64,000 nt of DNA from Deefgea rivuli DSM 18356. Its GTDB lineage: Bacteria > Pseudomonadota > Gammaproteobacteria > Burkholderiales > Chitinibacteraceae. The stretch is taken from assembly GCF_000620145.1 (NCBI RefSeq), contig NZ_JHVM01000008.1, forward strand, positions 186,001 to 250,000. Direction: 5' to 3'. A program made the translations under genes and the position numbers. Numbering within the stretch: the first letter of the stretch is position 1; each line of letters opens with the position of its first letter. Shown one piece after another: positions 27,108-34,729 of this stretch. Below the pieces are notes generated by a model. That model searched no databases, was not told where the DNA came from, and was given only the letters and a program-made list of their open reading frames with translations.

Positions 27108-27345
27108 CTCTGCTTTTCTATATGACTATAGCGCTACGCATTTTTAACAAGTGACATTGACATACCATTCGAAGGTGCTGCTTTACTTGATGGGTAGCGC
27201 CTGCACAGCTTGATATGAAGTTTGGGTATGGAATTTATGCCATCAAGACTGAATCGCCCTGAGTTAACTCGACGCTTTATGTCTGCAAAGATCGATCTGT
27301 CGATACCCAAGGCTGTTCGGCTAAAGCGGCCGCTAAGAAGCTCAC
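27108..27345. other. Gene-free gap with a repeat fragment
   Basis: I see no gene here. GGCTGTTCGGCTAAAGCGGCCGCTAAG near 27307-27336, broken into its parts CTGTTCGGC and GCGGCCGC, resembles the end of family A repeats elsewhere in the element. Confidence 0.35.
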
Positions 27346-28281
27346 TTAAATTTTGCTTGTTAGGTATGCTGCAATCGCTTTGTTAAGACTACTTGGTTTT
27401 GCCATTTCACTAGTTAATCGCTGGCCTGACTCAATCTGCTTGGGCGTCATCTTTGAGGTGACTACATCCCGATGTTTAATCGCCTCAGCATTACCGTAGA
27501 CCGCAACAAGATTAAACAGTGCGTAGGCCACTACCCAGTCCTGCGACACGCCTAGTGCATTTTCGTACATCGAGCCGAGCTTAATTTGCGCGTTAACATC
27601 ACCTTGCTCAGCTGCTTTGGTATACCAGCTCACTGCCTGCGTATAGTCTTGTGGAACGCCATGCCCTTTTTCGTACATCGAACCGAGTCTAGTTTGTGCT
27701 TTAGCCTCTCCTTGCTCAGCTGCGCTCCGATACCAGTTTACGGCTTTGGCGTTGTCCTGCGCCATGCCGAGTCCAATTTCGTACGCTATACCTAACAAGC
27801 TTTGCCCGGCAGAATTGCCTTGTTCTGCAGACTTACGAAACCAGCTCACTGCTTGAACATCGTCCTTTGTCACACCCTTACCTTCGAAATACCTTATGCC
27901 AAGAATGGCTTGCGAATTGGCATCGCCTTGCTCGGCGGACTTGCGAAACCAGTCCACCGACTGCGCATGGTCTTGCGGCACGCCTTGGCCTTTTTCATAC
28001 ATTACGCCGAGATTGGATTGCGCATTGGCATAGCCTTGTTCAGCAGCTTTGCGATACCAGTTTACAGCTTGGACATAGTCTCGAATTACGCCTCGGCCGT
28101 TAGCATACATCAGGCCTAAATGATGCTGGGCGGCTGCATCGCCTTGCTCAGCGAGCGGTCGGAATTCTTGCAAGGCTAGTACGTAGTTTTTTGCCTTAAG
28201 TGCTGCGATGCCTTCTTCATAGCCTGCATGGGATATTGAAATGCAGCTTGCTAATAAAGTAGCGAAAATGATTCTTCTCAT
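27346..28281 (-). CDS. Exported Sel1-repeat protein
   Basis: This 311-residue protein starts with a signal peptide (IFATLLASCISISHAG) and holds about six 36-residue Sel1 repeats between residues 47 and 265. Repeats follow the pattern AAAQHHLGLMYANGRGV...YRKAAEQG. It is a periplasmic or outer-membrane scaffold for protein contacts; the partners are unknown. It is a monocistronic minus-strand gene in the transposon cargo. Sel1 proteins are also common in bacterial defence and effector loci, so a defence-related role is possible but not shown. Confidence 0.88.
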   Translation of the reverse strand: MRRIIFATLLASCISISHAGYEEGIAALKAKNYVLALQEFRPLAEQGDAAAQHHLGLMYANGRGVIRDYVQAVNWYRKAAEQGYANAQSNLGVMYEKGQGVPQDHAQSVDWFRKSAEQGDANSQAILGIRYFEGKGVTKDDVQAVSWFRKSAEQGNSAGQSLLGIAYEIGLGMAQDNAKAVNWYRSAAEQGEAKAQTRLGSMYEKGHGVPQDYTQAVSWYTKAAEQGDVNAQIKLGSMYENALGVSQDWVVAYALFNLVAVYGNAEAIKHRDVVTSKMTPKQIESGQRLTSEMAKPSSLNKAIAAYLTSKI

Positions 28282-28576
28282 GTGGAGTTGCCGTTGTCTT
28301 TTGCGATGTTAGTGCATTGCAGAATTTGTGCGATTAAATGGTACGGAACCTACCGAAAAGACCGCTTCTGGCCGACTACCGCCTGTTATCAACCCAAAAC
28401 AGTCACCCAGCCGTTTTCGTCATGAGCTGATAGTATGTGTAAGTGGTCGCTCAGCCATTCTTGTTAATCGTTATTACTATGGGCAAAGTAGAGATTTTAA
28501 GATTCATTTTTTGGGCGATTTTGTTTTAAACATAGGTGCTCTTATTTAGCTGCGCACCTCACTTTACTAGCTGCTT
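28282..28576. other. Gap with a family B-like repeat start
   Basis: CTGGCCGACTACCGCCTGTT at 28367 resembles the start of the family B repeats at 29085 and 31005, followed by CACCCAGCCGTTTTCG, which resembles ACCCAGTCGTTTTCG at about 37202. No coding frame is convincing. Confidence 0.4.
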
Positions 28577-28984
28577 TTATTGGCTAAGAGCGCTTGCCCC
28601 AAGAACAAACCACATGCACATTACCGCAACAAAGTTTATTGTAAATATTGCGCCACGAAGCCGAATATTTGTAGTAAATATTTGAATAGCACAATGAAGT
28701 AAACGACCAAGAATAAAGAGCCAAGCGAACCATAAATGTATGTGCTGATAAAATTCAGGGCGAGAAATAACAATTATGCATGCGGCGTAAAATAGTACAG
28801 GCCATTCAAATTGATTGGAAAGGTTTGCACTTACCCTTGGTTCTAGCTTAGCAAAAGGATTGCTTCCATCGGGATTAGCTCCAATGCCCCATACTTTAGG
28901 TGCGCGCATTACCGTCAGGAAAACATAAAGTATTGCAACCAGCAATATGTGGGATAGCATAGGCAAAAACAATAAGTTATTCAT
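28577..28984 (-). CDS. MAPEG family membrane protein
   Basis: This 135-residue protein has four predicted membrane helices (about 7-27, 62-82, 85-105, 110-132). The motifs RVSANLSNQFEWPVLFYAACI and RLLHCAIQIFTTNIRLRG match MAPEG (membrane-associated eicosanoid and glutathione metabolism) proteins, where N-E-P/F and R residues face the active site. The bacterial relatives have no firmly known substrate. It is a single minus-strand cargo gene with its own start at 28984. Confidence 0.85.
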   Translation of the reverse strand: MNNLLFLPMLSHILLVAILYVFLTVMRAPKVWGIGANPDGSNPFAKLEPRVSANLSNQFEWPVLFYAACIIVISRPEFYQHIHLWFAWLFILGRLLHCAIQIFTTNIRLRGAIFTINFVAVMCMWFVLGASALSQ

Positions 28985-29084
28985 AAAGAAATTCTACTTT
29001 TATGGTTCTGAGGTGTGTTGCTAAATATGGAAACCAAAGCGTGGGACAAAATTAACTAAAAATAACTCTTGATATTTCTGCTGT

Positions 29085-29149
29085 TGGCCGACTACCGTCA
29101 GCTGACAGGTCATTGTCGGCGCACAATGAAGCTGACGCAAAAGTAAGTT
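29085..29149 (+). repeat. Cargo repeat family B, copy 1
   Basis: GGCCGACTACCGTCAGCTGA, CAGGTCATTGTC and AAGCTGACGCAAAAGTAAG are shared with 31005-31068. A family A copy follows about 28 bp downstream in both cases, so A and B may form one composite element of about 200 bp. Confidence 0.65.
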
Positions 29150-29176
29150 GCTTGATGTAGTGCTGGGCGCACACGA

Positions 29177-29293
29177 GTGGCGGTTTTGGCCGAACAGCTT
29201 TGGCAGGCAACAGAAATAAAAAAAGTCGCTACTCAATGGTTAGCGGCCTTTAGTTTTTCAGGCTGTGGCATCAACAGATCGGCCATAGCGGAC
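29177..29293 (+). repeat. Cargo repeat family A, copy 2
   Basis: It contains TTTGGCCGAACAGCTTTGGC, AGTCGCTACTC...TTAGCGGCCTTT and GATCGGCCATAGCGG. The reverse complement of copy 3 (30070-30188) matches it closely. Short reading frames on it are conserved only because the DNA repeat is conserved. Confidence 0.7.
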
Positions 29294-29517
29294 ATAACCC
29301 GTCGACGAAACTGGGGGCGATTCATACCGTATGAAAAAATAGATTGGCCGCTTTGGCCTAATAAGCGAGTATGTGCAAAAAATGCACATACTTACAAACT
29401 GCCCAAACGGGCTTCATGCTGTTCTTAGGCATTCTTGTTGTGAATTGCCCGGTTGGATGCGCTCCAACCGAATACCTTCGGGATCACACTCGGCGGTTAA
29501 GCAAAATCGAAGTCGTT

Positions 29518-29772
29518 CTAGTTGGATAATTGATCCAGCGGTTCGCTAGCATCGGATATTTGTAGCCAAGGTCCAAGAACTTCTGCAACACATTGCGGGC
29601 ACAAATCGAGACTAATAATATTACCATCCCCAAAAACTGATGAATATCCGGCTTTATATGAAACAGATAATCGTTCCTGCCAATCAAGGTCATCTGGAGT
29701 TAATCGACGCTGACAACGATTACAAATACAGGCCGAAATAACCGAGATCGTTCTAGTCGTGTATTCAATCAT
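29518..29772 (-). CDS. Small zinc-ribbon-like protein of unknown function
   Basis: This 84-residue protein has two CxxC pairs, CNRC near residue 17 and CPQC near 58, spaced as in a treble-clef zinc ribbon. RRLTPDDLDWQERLSVSY connects them. I recall similar small conserved hypotheticals in proteobacteria, but no function. It lies alone on the minus strand in the cargo. Confidence 0.65.
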   Translation of the reverse strand: MIEYTTRTISVISACICNRCQRRLTPDDLDWQERLSVSYKAGYSSVFGDGNIISLDLCPQCVAEVLGPWLQISDASEPLDQLSN

Positions 29773-29836
29773 GGTACTTTACCTTCAAATTAGTGTGCTC
29801 TTAGTACACAGAATAGGCCACTTTGCTCTCTTTGCT

Positions 29837-30007
29837 TTAGTACGCCAGCATCGGTAGAAATTGTATTCCTGTGCGCGCTACCAGAGTTTGATAACTGATT
29901 ACTCCATTAAGTTTGGTATCGTTTTTGTTCTCGACCCAGTAGGCCCAGGATTTGCCTGCAGTTGGAGCGTAGACCAGCTTATATAGAGCCCCCAGAACAC
30001 CGCTCAT
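29837..30007 (-). CDS. Possible 56-residue orphan protein
   Basis: The frame from ATG 30007 reads MSGVLGALYKLVYAPTAGKS... and ends ...IQFLPMLAY. Composition is protein-like (balanced, with several W and Y), and it fills a gap between two minus-strand genes. The ribosome-binding site is weak (GACACG), so this is a candidate only. No family is recognised. Confidence 0.35.
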   Translation of the reverse strand: MSGVLGALYKLVYAPTAGKSWAYWVENKNDTKLNGVISYQTLVARTGIQFLPMLAY

Positions 30008-30069
30008 TTTCGTGTCTTGTTGATTTCTTACGCAAAAACTAGTTAGATAATGTATTCGTAGCTACACAT

Positions 30070-30188
30070 GAGCGGCCACTATGGCCGAAGTTTTGATGGC
30101 TAAATGTGGAAAACGAAAGGCCGATAACCAACGTGTAGCGGCCTTATTCAATTCGGCCGCCTGCCAAAGCTGTTCGGCCAAAGCAGAC
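30070..30188 (-). repeat. Cargo repeat family A, copy 3 (inverted)
   Basis: AAAGGCCGATAACCAACGTG, TAGCGGCCTT and GCCTGCCAAAGCTGTTCGGC; opposite orientation to copy 2. Confidence 0.7.
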
Positions 30189-30279
30189 AACGTAACGACT
30201 AAAAATGTCACATGACGAAGCGACAGCAGACGTAAAACTAGCAAGCGAACTTGATGTTTAAACTTATCGATCCACAACA

Positions 30280-30849
30280 TTATGGCTGTGGAAGCCTTCT
30301 GATTGCGTATTCCCTAGCCATATCGGCAGTAAAACGCATTGAAGCGATTTGGCGGTCAAATGACTCTACAGCTTCTCGAGCAATTGTTGCTTCTTTGTTG
30401 AATTTCATCACTGCTGAATTCTTCGCATCAGCTCTAGCCTTAACAAGACTAGCATACAGCCTAAAGTGTTCAACAAAGGCAGCTCCAACGATAAAGCTTT
30501 TGGCATTTATCTTGTCAGTTATATTTCGAAGTTTTTCATCGATTTTCTGATTGGCCTCTTTAAACTCAGCATTTTCCTTGCTAGCATCTTGGCTTGTCAT
30601 CTCAGCAAACTTCACCCGAGTAGCAAAAGCTTCAGATCGATCTAGCTCTGCTTCATATTGATACAAAGCAATCCAAATTTCTTGGCATGACTCAACAAAA
30701 GCCACAGTTCCCGCAACTCGTTGCGCTTCAATTAGTTTATATCTTTCTATCGATTGATTAGCCACATAGCCAGCCAGCACAAGAATAAGAGCAATCAGCA
30801 GCTTCTCGAAGAATATCTCAAACAGCTTATGGTTAATAATTTTTTCCAT
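30280..30849 (-). CDS. Membrane-anchored coiled-coil protein of unknown function
   Basis: ATG 30849 is preceded by GGAG at seven bases. The 189-residue product has one membrane helix (about residues 13-33, FEKLLIALILVLAGYVANQ) and then a long, charged, mostly helical domain with coiled-coil character (SKENAEFKEANQKIDEKLRN). No catalytic motif is seen. The longer frame upstream runs into a palindromic repeat (30867-30952) and is not the gene start. It is a minus-strand cargo gene, role unknown. Confidence 0.65.
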   Translation of the reverse strand: MEKIINHKLFEIFFEKLLIALILVLAGYVANQSIERYKLIEAQRVAGTVAFVESCQEIWIALYQYEAELDRSEAFATRVKFAEMTSQDASKENAEFKEANQKIDEKLRNITDKINAKSFIVGAAFVEHFRLYASLVKARADAKNSAVMKFNKEATIAREAVESFDRQIASMRFTADMAREYAIRRLPQP

Positions 30850-30866
30850 ATAGACTCCACTGGAGC

Positions 30867-30952
30867 GCGTAGGATGGGTTGAGCCGTGAGTTATGGCGAT
30901 GCCCATCATCTGGGATTAATGGGTATCATTTCACGCAACCCATTCTACACGC
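30867..30952. repeat. GATGGGTT-type palindromic repeat
   Basis: GCGTAGGATGGGTTG at one end pairs with CAACCCATTCTACACGC at the other, with an inner GATGCCCATCATC / GATTAATGGGTATC pair. Similar GTAGGATGGGTT...AACCCATCCTAC repeats are widespread in proteobacteria. Confidence 0.65.
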
Positions 30953-31004
30953 TGAAATTTGTTATTCATCGTTGGCTCCTGTTTTTTTATTGGACTTCCG
31001 CTTG

Positions 31005-31068
31005 TGGCCAACTACCATCTGCTGACAGGCATTGTCTACTCTGAATGAAACTGACGCAAAAGTAAGAT
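31005..31068 (+). repeat. Cargo repeat family B, copy 2
   Basis: GGCCAACTACCATCTGCTGA, CAGGCATTGTC and AAACTGACGCAAAAGTAAG match copy 1 at 29085. Confidence 0.65.
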
Positions 31069-31093
31069 TTCGGATGTGGGAGCAAAAGCACAT

Positions 31094-31204
31094 GATCGGC
31101 CGCTTTGGCCGATGTATTGATGCCGAAGCTGGAAATATGAAAGGCCGAAAACCATGTGGTTGCGGCCATCTTTATTTTTGCCTCATGCCTGTGCTGTTCG
31201 GCCT
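31094..31204 (-). repeat. Cargo repeat family A, copy 4
   Basis: GATCGGCCGCTTTGGCCGAT, AAAGGCCGAAAACC, GGTTGCGGCC and TGTGCTGTTCGGCC; same orientation as copy 3. Confidence 0.65.
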
Positions 31205-31431
31205 TAACGAACAGTAAAAACTATTTATTCATGGCCAAAATCAGTGTGTCACTACACATTGAGCCCATGTTCGATGTTGGTCGGCAAAAGCAAAAGAAAG
31301 AGACTCGCGTTGTTCAGGCATTACTACCTGCATTTGTCCATAGACGGTGCGCCGCTTGCTCGCCAGACCAACCTACTGTGACAATAGACGGTGATTCCCC
31401 TTTTATTCGTTATGCGGCTAGGAGTAATTGA

Positions 31432-32094
31432 GTGCCCCTGACAACTCAGCAGATCGGCGATCTTCAAAAGTCCATTATTGGGTATGCATTTCCACCCGTC
31501 TATTTTGACTTCACAAACAACATGGAAATACATGCAGGCAGCATCGCTGAGGTTGAAGCGCGTATCCGGACGCTGCTTACCTCAAGCAATACACAAGAAA
31601 TTGAGCACGGTCTTGCTAATGTTATTTACTGGGGGAATGCAAATGCAGGCTATCAAATGCATCGGGTTATGGAATTCAGGAAACATATTACCCAATCACA
31701 GCTGCAGGAATTTCAAGCCTTAGTTTCAGGCGGAAAAATTCCAACTCTTATAAATATTTTAAAACTTAAAATGCCCCAGTTCTCTGGGATATCATTCGTC
31801 TCTAAAATTATTGCTTTTCTGGATCCAGTCAATTACTGCGTCTTGGATTTGTTGCTTTCAAGGCTTAACGGTATCAATCATAGCAAGGCATTAAGTACAC
31901 TAAAATTTACCACCCAAATTGGTGTAACAAGCAGTAATAGCCTAGTTTATTACTCTTGGTGTAAAGAGTGCATTGCAATAAGCCATCGCTACTATGGCGG
32001 AGCCTATCGAGCTATTGATATAGAACGTGGCTTCTTTAACCTTATTCAAGGCGGTAACTTGTCACTTGCTCAGAAAATATATTCAGCCGCATAA
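31432..32094 (+). CDS. Cassette-borne protein, possibly helix-hairpin-helix DNA glycosylase-like
   Basis: This 220-residue protein starts at GTG 31432 with TAGGAG eight bases upstream. The middle segment QFSGISFVSKIIAFLDPVNY followed by CVLDLLLSRL resembles the motif of OGG/HhH-GPD-like hypotheticals (G-S-kiLaFldP..y.vlD). That would imply base-excision-like DNA binding, but I see no clear catalytic lysine, so this is inference. The stop codon TAA lies inside the R'' box of the following attC-like site, the usual layout of an integron gene cassette. Confidence 0.6.
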   Translation: MPLTTQQIGDLQKSIIGYAFPPVYFDFTNNMEIHAGSIAEVEARIRTLLTSSNTQEIEHGLANVIYWGNANAGYQMHRVMEFRKHITQSQLQEFQALVSGGKIPTLINILKLKMPQFSGISFVSKIIAFLDPVNYCVLDLLLSRLNGINHSKALSTLKFTTQIGVTSSNSLVYYSWCKECIAISHRYYGGAYRAIDIERGFFNLIQGGNLSLAQKIYSAA

Positions 32095-32147
32095 CAGTCG
32101 TTCAATGCCGACACGCTCCACGTGCAGCCTAAACGCCCACGTTAGAT
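32089..32147 (+). other. attC-like integron recombination site
   Basis: The site reads GCATAACAGTCGTTCAATGC, then CGACACGC...GTGCAGCCTAA, and ends CACGTTAGATGG. It follows the box order of the known aadA attC (TCTAACAATTCGTTCAAGCC ... GCGTTAGATG) nearly base for base at the ends, with the 1R core GTTAGAT at 32141-32147. No integrase gene is visible in the window. Confidence 0.65.
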
Positions 32148-32267
32148 GGCTAAACCTAGAATATGCCAATGACCACAGTCCAACGAAAGATCAAACCAGT
32201 GCAATGCGTCTTCTTAGCCATTTAGCCAACCACGTTTACTTATTTGTCCAGTGCTTTTAAGTGATAG

Positions 32268-32372
32268 CATCTGAACGATTTCGAGATGCAACATCTGCAA
32301 GTTAAATTTATGTCTGGAATAATTGAGTCAGAACAGAATTTTCTGCTAACCTAGCTCAGGCTAAATCAGGTT
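32268..32372 (+). promoter_or_regulatory. Hairpins in the reverse-transcriptase leader
   Basis: GCATCT (32268-32273) pairs with AGATGC (32284-32289), and AACCT (32348-32352) pairs with AGGTT (32368-32372). The second stem covers the AGG that would act as ribosome-binding site for the RT at 32379. It could regulate translation or be part of an RNA template. Confidence 0.35.
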
Positions 32373-32378
32373 CGATTA

Positions 32379-33815
32379 ATGACAAGAACAATTGCGGAAA
32401 TATTATTTGGAAATGGCGAAATCAGTGATTCAGCATTATTCGAGTCGCTGTTCGCTCCAGCCACTTTATATAGTGTGTTTGAGGATAAGCATGCAACAAG
32501 TACGAGCAAAGGAATAGACCGTATTAATGGATTTCAATTTTTTTCTCGTGCAGAAGCTGAATTTGTTACCACATCAAAAAAATGCATCGCAGGCACGTAT
32601 TATTTCGCGCCTTATTTGGAAGTATTGAAAGCAAAGGGACGCAATAAACTGCCTCGGCTTATTGGTATCCCGACCATTCGTGATCGTGTCATACTGGCTC
32701 AGCTTAATCGTTTTCTTGCGGCAGTATTTCCAGAATGTATTCCACGCAATATCGCCAGCACATATGTACGTTCGATTTCTGAAGATCTGCAAGGCAGAAA
32801 CCCTGACGATACATGGGTTTGTTGTACCGACATCAAGACCTTTTACGATTCAATTGAACGTGACCGCTTAATAACGGTGCTTGAAAAAAAAATACACAGT
32901 AACGCAGCATTGCGCTTGATCCGGCACGCGCTACTGACTCCAACTGTACCAAAAAATACTAAGCGTAATCGCCATGCTGATTACAAAACAGCTACTGGTG
33001 TACCACAAGGATTGGCAATTTCTAATATCCTTGCTGCGATCTATATGCAGCCAATTGATGAAGCCATGAAGCAGCTAGATGTAAACTACTATCGATATGT
33101 AGATGATGTGATCATGTATGGCGATCACGATTCGGTTAAACGCGCAAAAGAATCACTGACAGGCAGGTTGAAACGACGTGGATTGTCGTTGCATGCCACC
33201 AATTCAGGGAAGACACAGGTTGCCCAGCTTTCGAGACCGTTCGGCTACCTTGGGTATTTTTTTGAAGGCACCGCAGTCACCGTCCGAGAAGCAACAATTG
33301 AGCGTTTTCTGCAATCAATCGCCGCTAAATTTAGCGATTTCACACACAACAAAAAACATCGGCTAGATAAACACAAATATCTGACTGAAGAGCGTCTAGC
33401 TGATATTTTTTTGCTTGAGCTAAACGAAAGAATTACTGGTGCAATATCAGGGCAAAAACGGTACGGCTGGATTGCCTACTTTAGCCAAATAACCGATCTG
33501 TCGTTACTACATAAAATTGACCATACAATCAGAGGTCTTTTTAGCCGTTTGCCTGAGTTTGATTTTCGACCGCCAGCAGATCTCAAAACATTACGCAGGT
33601 CCTACTGGGAAATGCGCCACAACTCGAATGGTGGCTATGTTAGAAATTATGATGCGATCACGACTCGGGAGGAAAAACTTGCTTTTTTAGAACAGCGTGG
33701 CCGTCTTGATCCAGATGAAACACTGACCGACGAACAGATTGATGACAAATATGCGCGCTATGTTCGATATATTTTATCAACAATGCATGCAGATGAAGGG
33801 GCGGTTTATGGTTGA
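32379..33815 (+). CDS. Defence-type reverse transcriptase
   Basis: This 478-residue protein has an RT palm/finger domain at about residues 40-330. Visible motifs are RLIGIPTIRDRVILAQLNRF (fingers), the first aspartate in TDIKTFYDSI (D151), GVPQGLAISNILAAIYM (residues 207-223), and the catalytic YVDD (240-243). There is no maturase or HNH domain, so it is not a group II intron enzyme. The last 150 residues are a charged C-terminal extension. A structured RNA region and a SLATT membrane protein gene follow on the same strand. RT+SLATT pairs are known phage-defence modules (DRT10 class, from memory). The exact clade is unproven. Confidence 0.9.
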   Translation: MTRTIAEILFGNGEISDSALFESLFAPATLYSVFEDKHATSTSKGIDRINGFQFFSRAEAEFVTTSKKCIAGTYYFAPYLEVLKAKGRNKLPRLIGIPTIRDRVILAQLNRFLAAVFPECIPRNIASTYVRSISEDLQGRNPDDTWVCCTDIKTFYDSIERDRLITVLEKKIHSNAALRLIRHALLTPTVPKNTKRNRHADYKTATGVPQGLAISNILAAIYMQPIDEAMKQLDVNYYRYVDDVIMYGDHDSVKRAKESLTGRLKRRGLSLHATNSGKTQVAQLSRPFGYLGYFFEGTAVTVREATIERFLQSIAAKFSDFTHNKKHRLDKHKYLTEERLADIFLLELNERITGAISGQKRYGWIAYFSQITDLSLLHKIDHTIRGLFSRLPEFDFRPPADLKTLRRSYWEMRHNSNGGYVRNYDAITTREEKLAFLEQRGRLDPDETLTDEQIDDKYARYVRYILSTMHADEGAVYG

Positions 33816-33824
33816 TTCAGGTAC

Positions 33825-33935
33825 TATAATTCCTGCAGGCTGTATGGCTACGCGCAAGCGAAACCTCCCAAGTTGTTTGGGAGCGGAAGTGCTCCATGCC
33901 AGATTTCGATCTGGAACGGTACTTTGTACTGAACC
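33825..33935 (+). ncRNA. Structured RNA between RT and SLATT genes
   Basis: A consensus TATAAT lies at 33825-33830, with no good -35. Downstream follow CTCCCAA/TTGGGAG (33865-33883, 5-base loop), GAGC/GCTC (33881-33894) overlapping the former as an alternative fold, CCAGAT-TTCG-ATCTGG (33899-33914, a UUCG-type tetraloop) and GTAC-TTT-GTAC (33919-33929). Such dense stable hairpins in a 207-bp gap next to an RT suggest a template or scaffold RNA. A short overlapping reading frame has no ribosome-binding site and is probably not coding. Confidence 0.6.
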
Positions 33936-34022
33936 TTCTAATGGCCCAAATGGCGCACGAGAAGAGGATCTGACTGATTTATAAGTTATGCGGCCTGCCC
34001 ATCACCCCAAAGTCACAACTAC

Positions 34023-34649
34023 ATGAAAACATATCTGACTACGCTACGGACTAAAGCATGGAGAACGTCAGGCTCTCGATATAACGCGGCTCGTAGACTA
34101 AGGCGGCGTGAATTATTCTCGACAATTAGCTTGGCATTATTTTCATCGTTAAGTGTAGCCATCGCATTCGTTCAACTCGTCTACTTCAAAGACAAGCCAG
34201 AAATTAATAATTACCTGACTAGTTTATCTGCCAGCTTAGGCATTTTCCTATTGGCAATTAGTCTGATTGAACAGGGTGCCGCCAACGGAGCAAAGGCTGA
34301 GGTACTGCATCATAATGCAGAAGAGTTGAATGACTTTCAAGAGTCGGTTGCATTACTTCTTGCTAAAGTCGATGCGCATGAATCAATAACATGGAGTGAC
34401 GTAGAAGCTTATCGCTTAAAATATCAAACGATCAAAACCAACTGCAAATTTAATCATGAGCCGATTGATAATCAATTATTCTTGGCTGAACAGCGCAAAT
34501 CAGACGAGCTTTTGAAAAAAGATGGCTCAGTGAGGATGAACTTCTGGCAAGCAGTTCATATTAGGTGGGAGTGGCGCATCGCTAGTATTCGATATTTCGG
34601 TATTTTGTGGCTGATTATTGCACTAGCAATAATATTTACACCATTGTAA
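34023..34649 (+). CDS. SLATT-domain membrane effector
   Basis: This 208-residue protein has an Arg-rich N-terminus (RTKAWRTSGSRYNAARRLRR), two closely spaced membrane helices (about 33-53 and 62-82, LFSSLSVAIAFVQLVYF and SLSASLGIFLLAISLIEQ), a long helical cytoplasmic region, and a C-terminal membrane helix (about 187-206). This matches the SLATT superfamily (two-TM effectors of nucleotide- and RT-linked conflict systems), and SLATT family 5 is known to pair with reverse transcriptases. It probably permeabilises the membrane when the RT module senses infection; that is inference. Confidence 0.82.
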   Translation: MKTYLTTLRTKAWRTSGSRYNAARRLRRRELFSTISLALFSSLSVAIAFVQLVYFKDKPEINNYLTSLSASLGIFLLAISLIEQGAANGAKAEVLHHNAEELNDFQESVALLLAKVDAHESITWSDVEAYRLKYQTIKTNCKFNHEPIDNQLFLAEQRKSDELLKKDGSVRMNFWQAVHIRWEWRIASIRYFGILWLIIALAIIFTPL

Positions 34650-34729
34650 TGGAGTAACACACTTACTGTTTTAACACAGTTTAATATCTACTAGACGCCT
34701 TTAGAGCGTTGATACTACTATTGGGTATC

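Noticed and set aside
29177-30280. Similar short proteins (LAEQLWQA...) in two places
   Set aside because: They are translations of the family A DNA repeat on opposite strands, not genes.
31231-31431. 66-residue reading frame before the cassette gene
   Set aside because: No ribosome-binding site and no recognisable family; its stop only abuts the GTG start of the next gene.
33739-33984. Short protein frame overlapping the RT end and the hairpin region
   Set aside because: No ribosome-binding site, and the DNA shows RNA-type hairpins rather than coding character.
33985-33995. GTTATGC before the SLATT gene as an attC end
   Set aside because: No complementary left half at a plausible distance.
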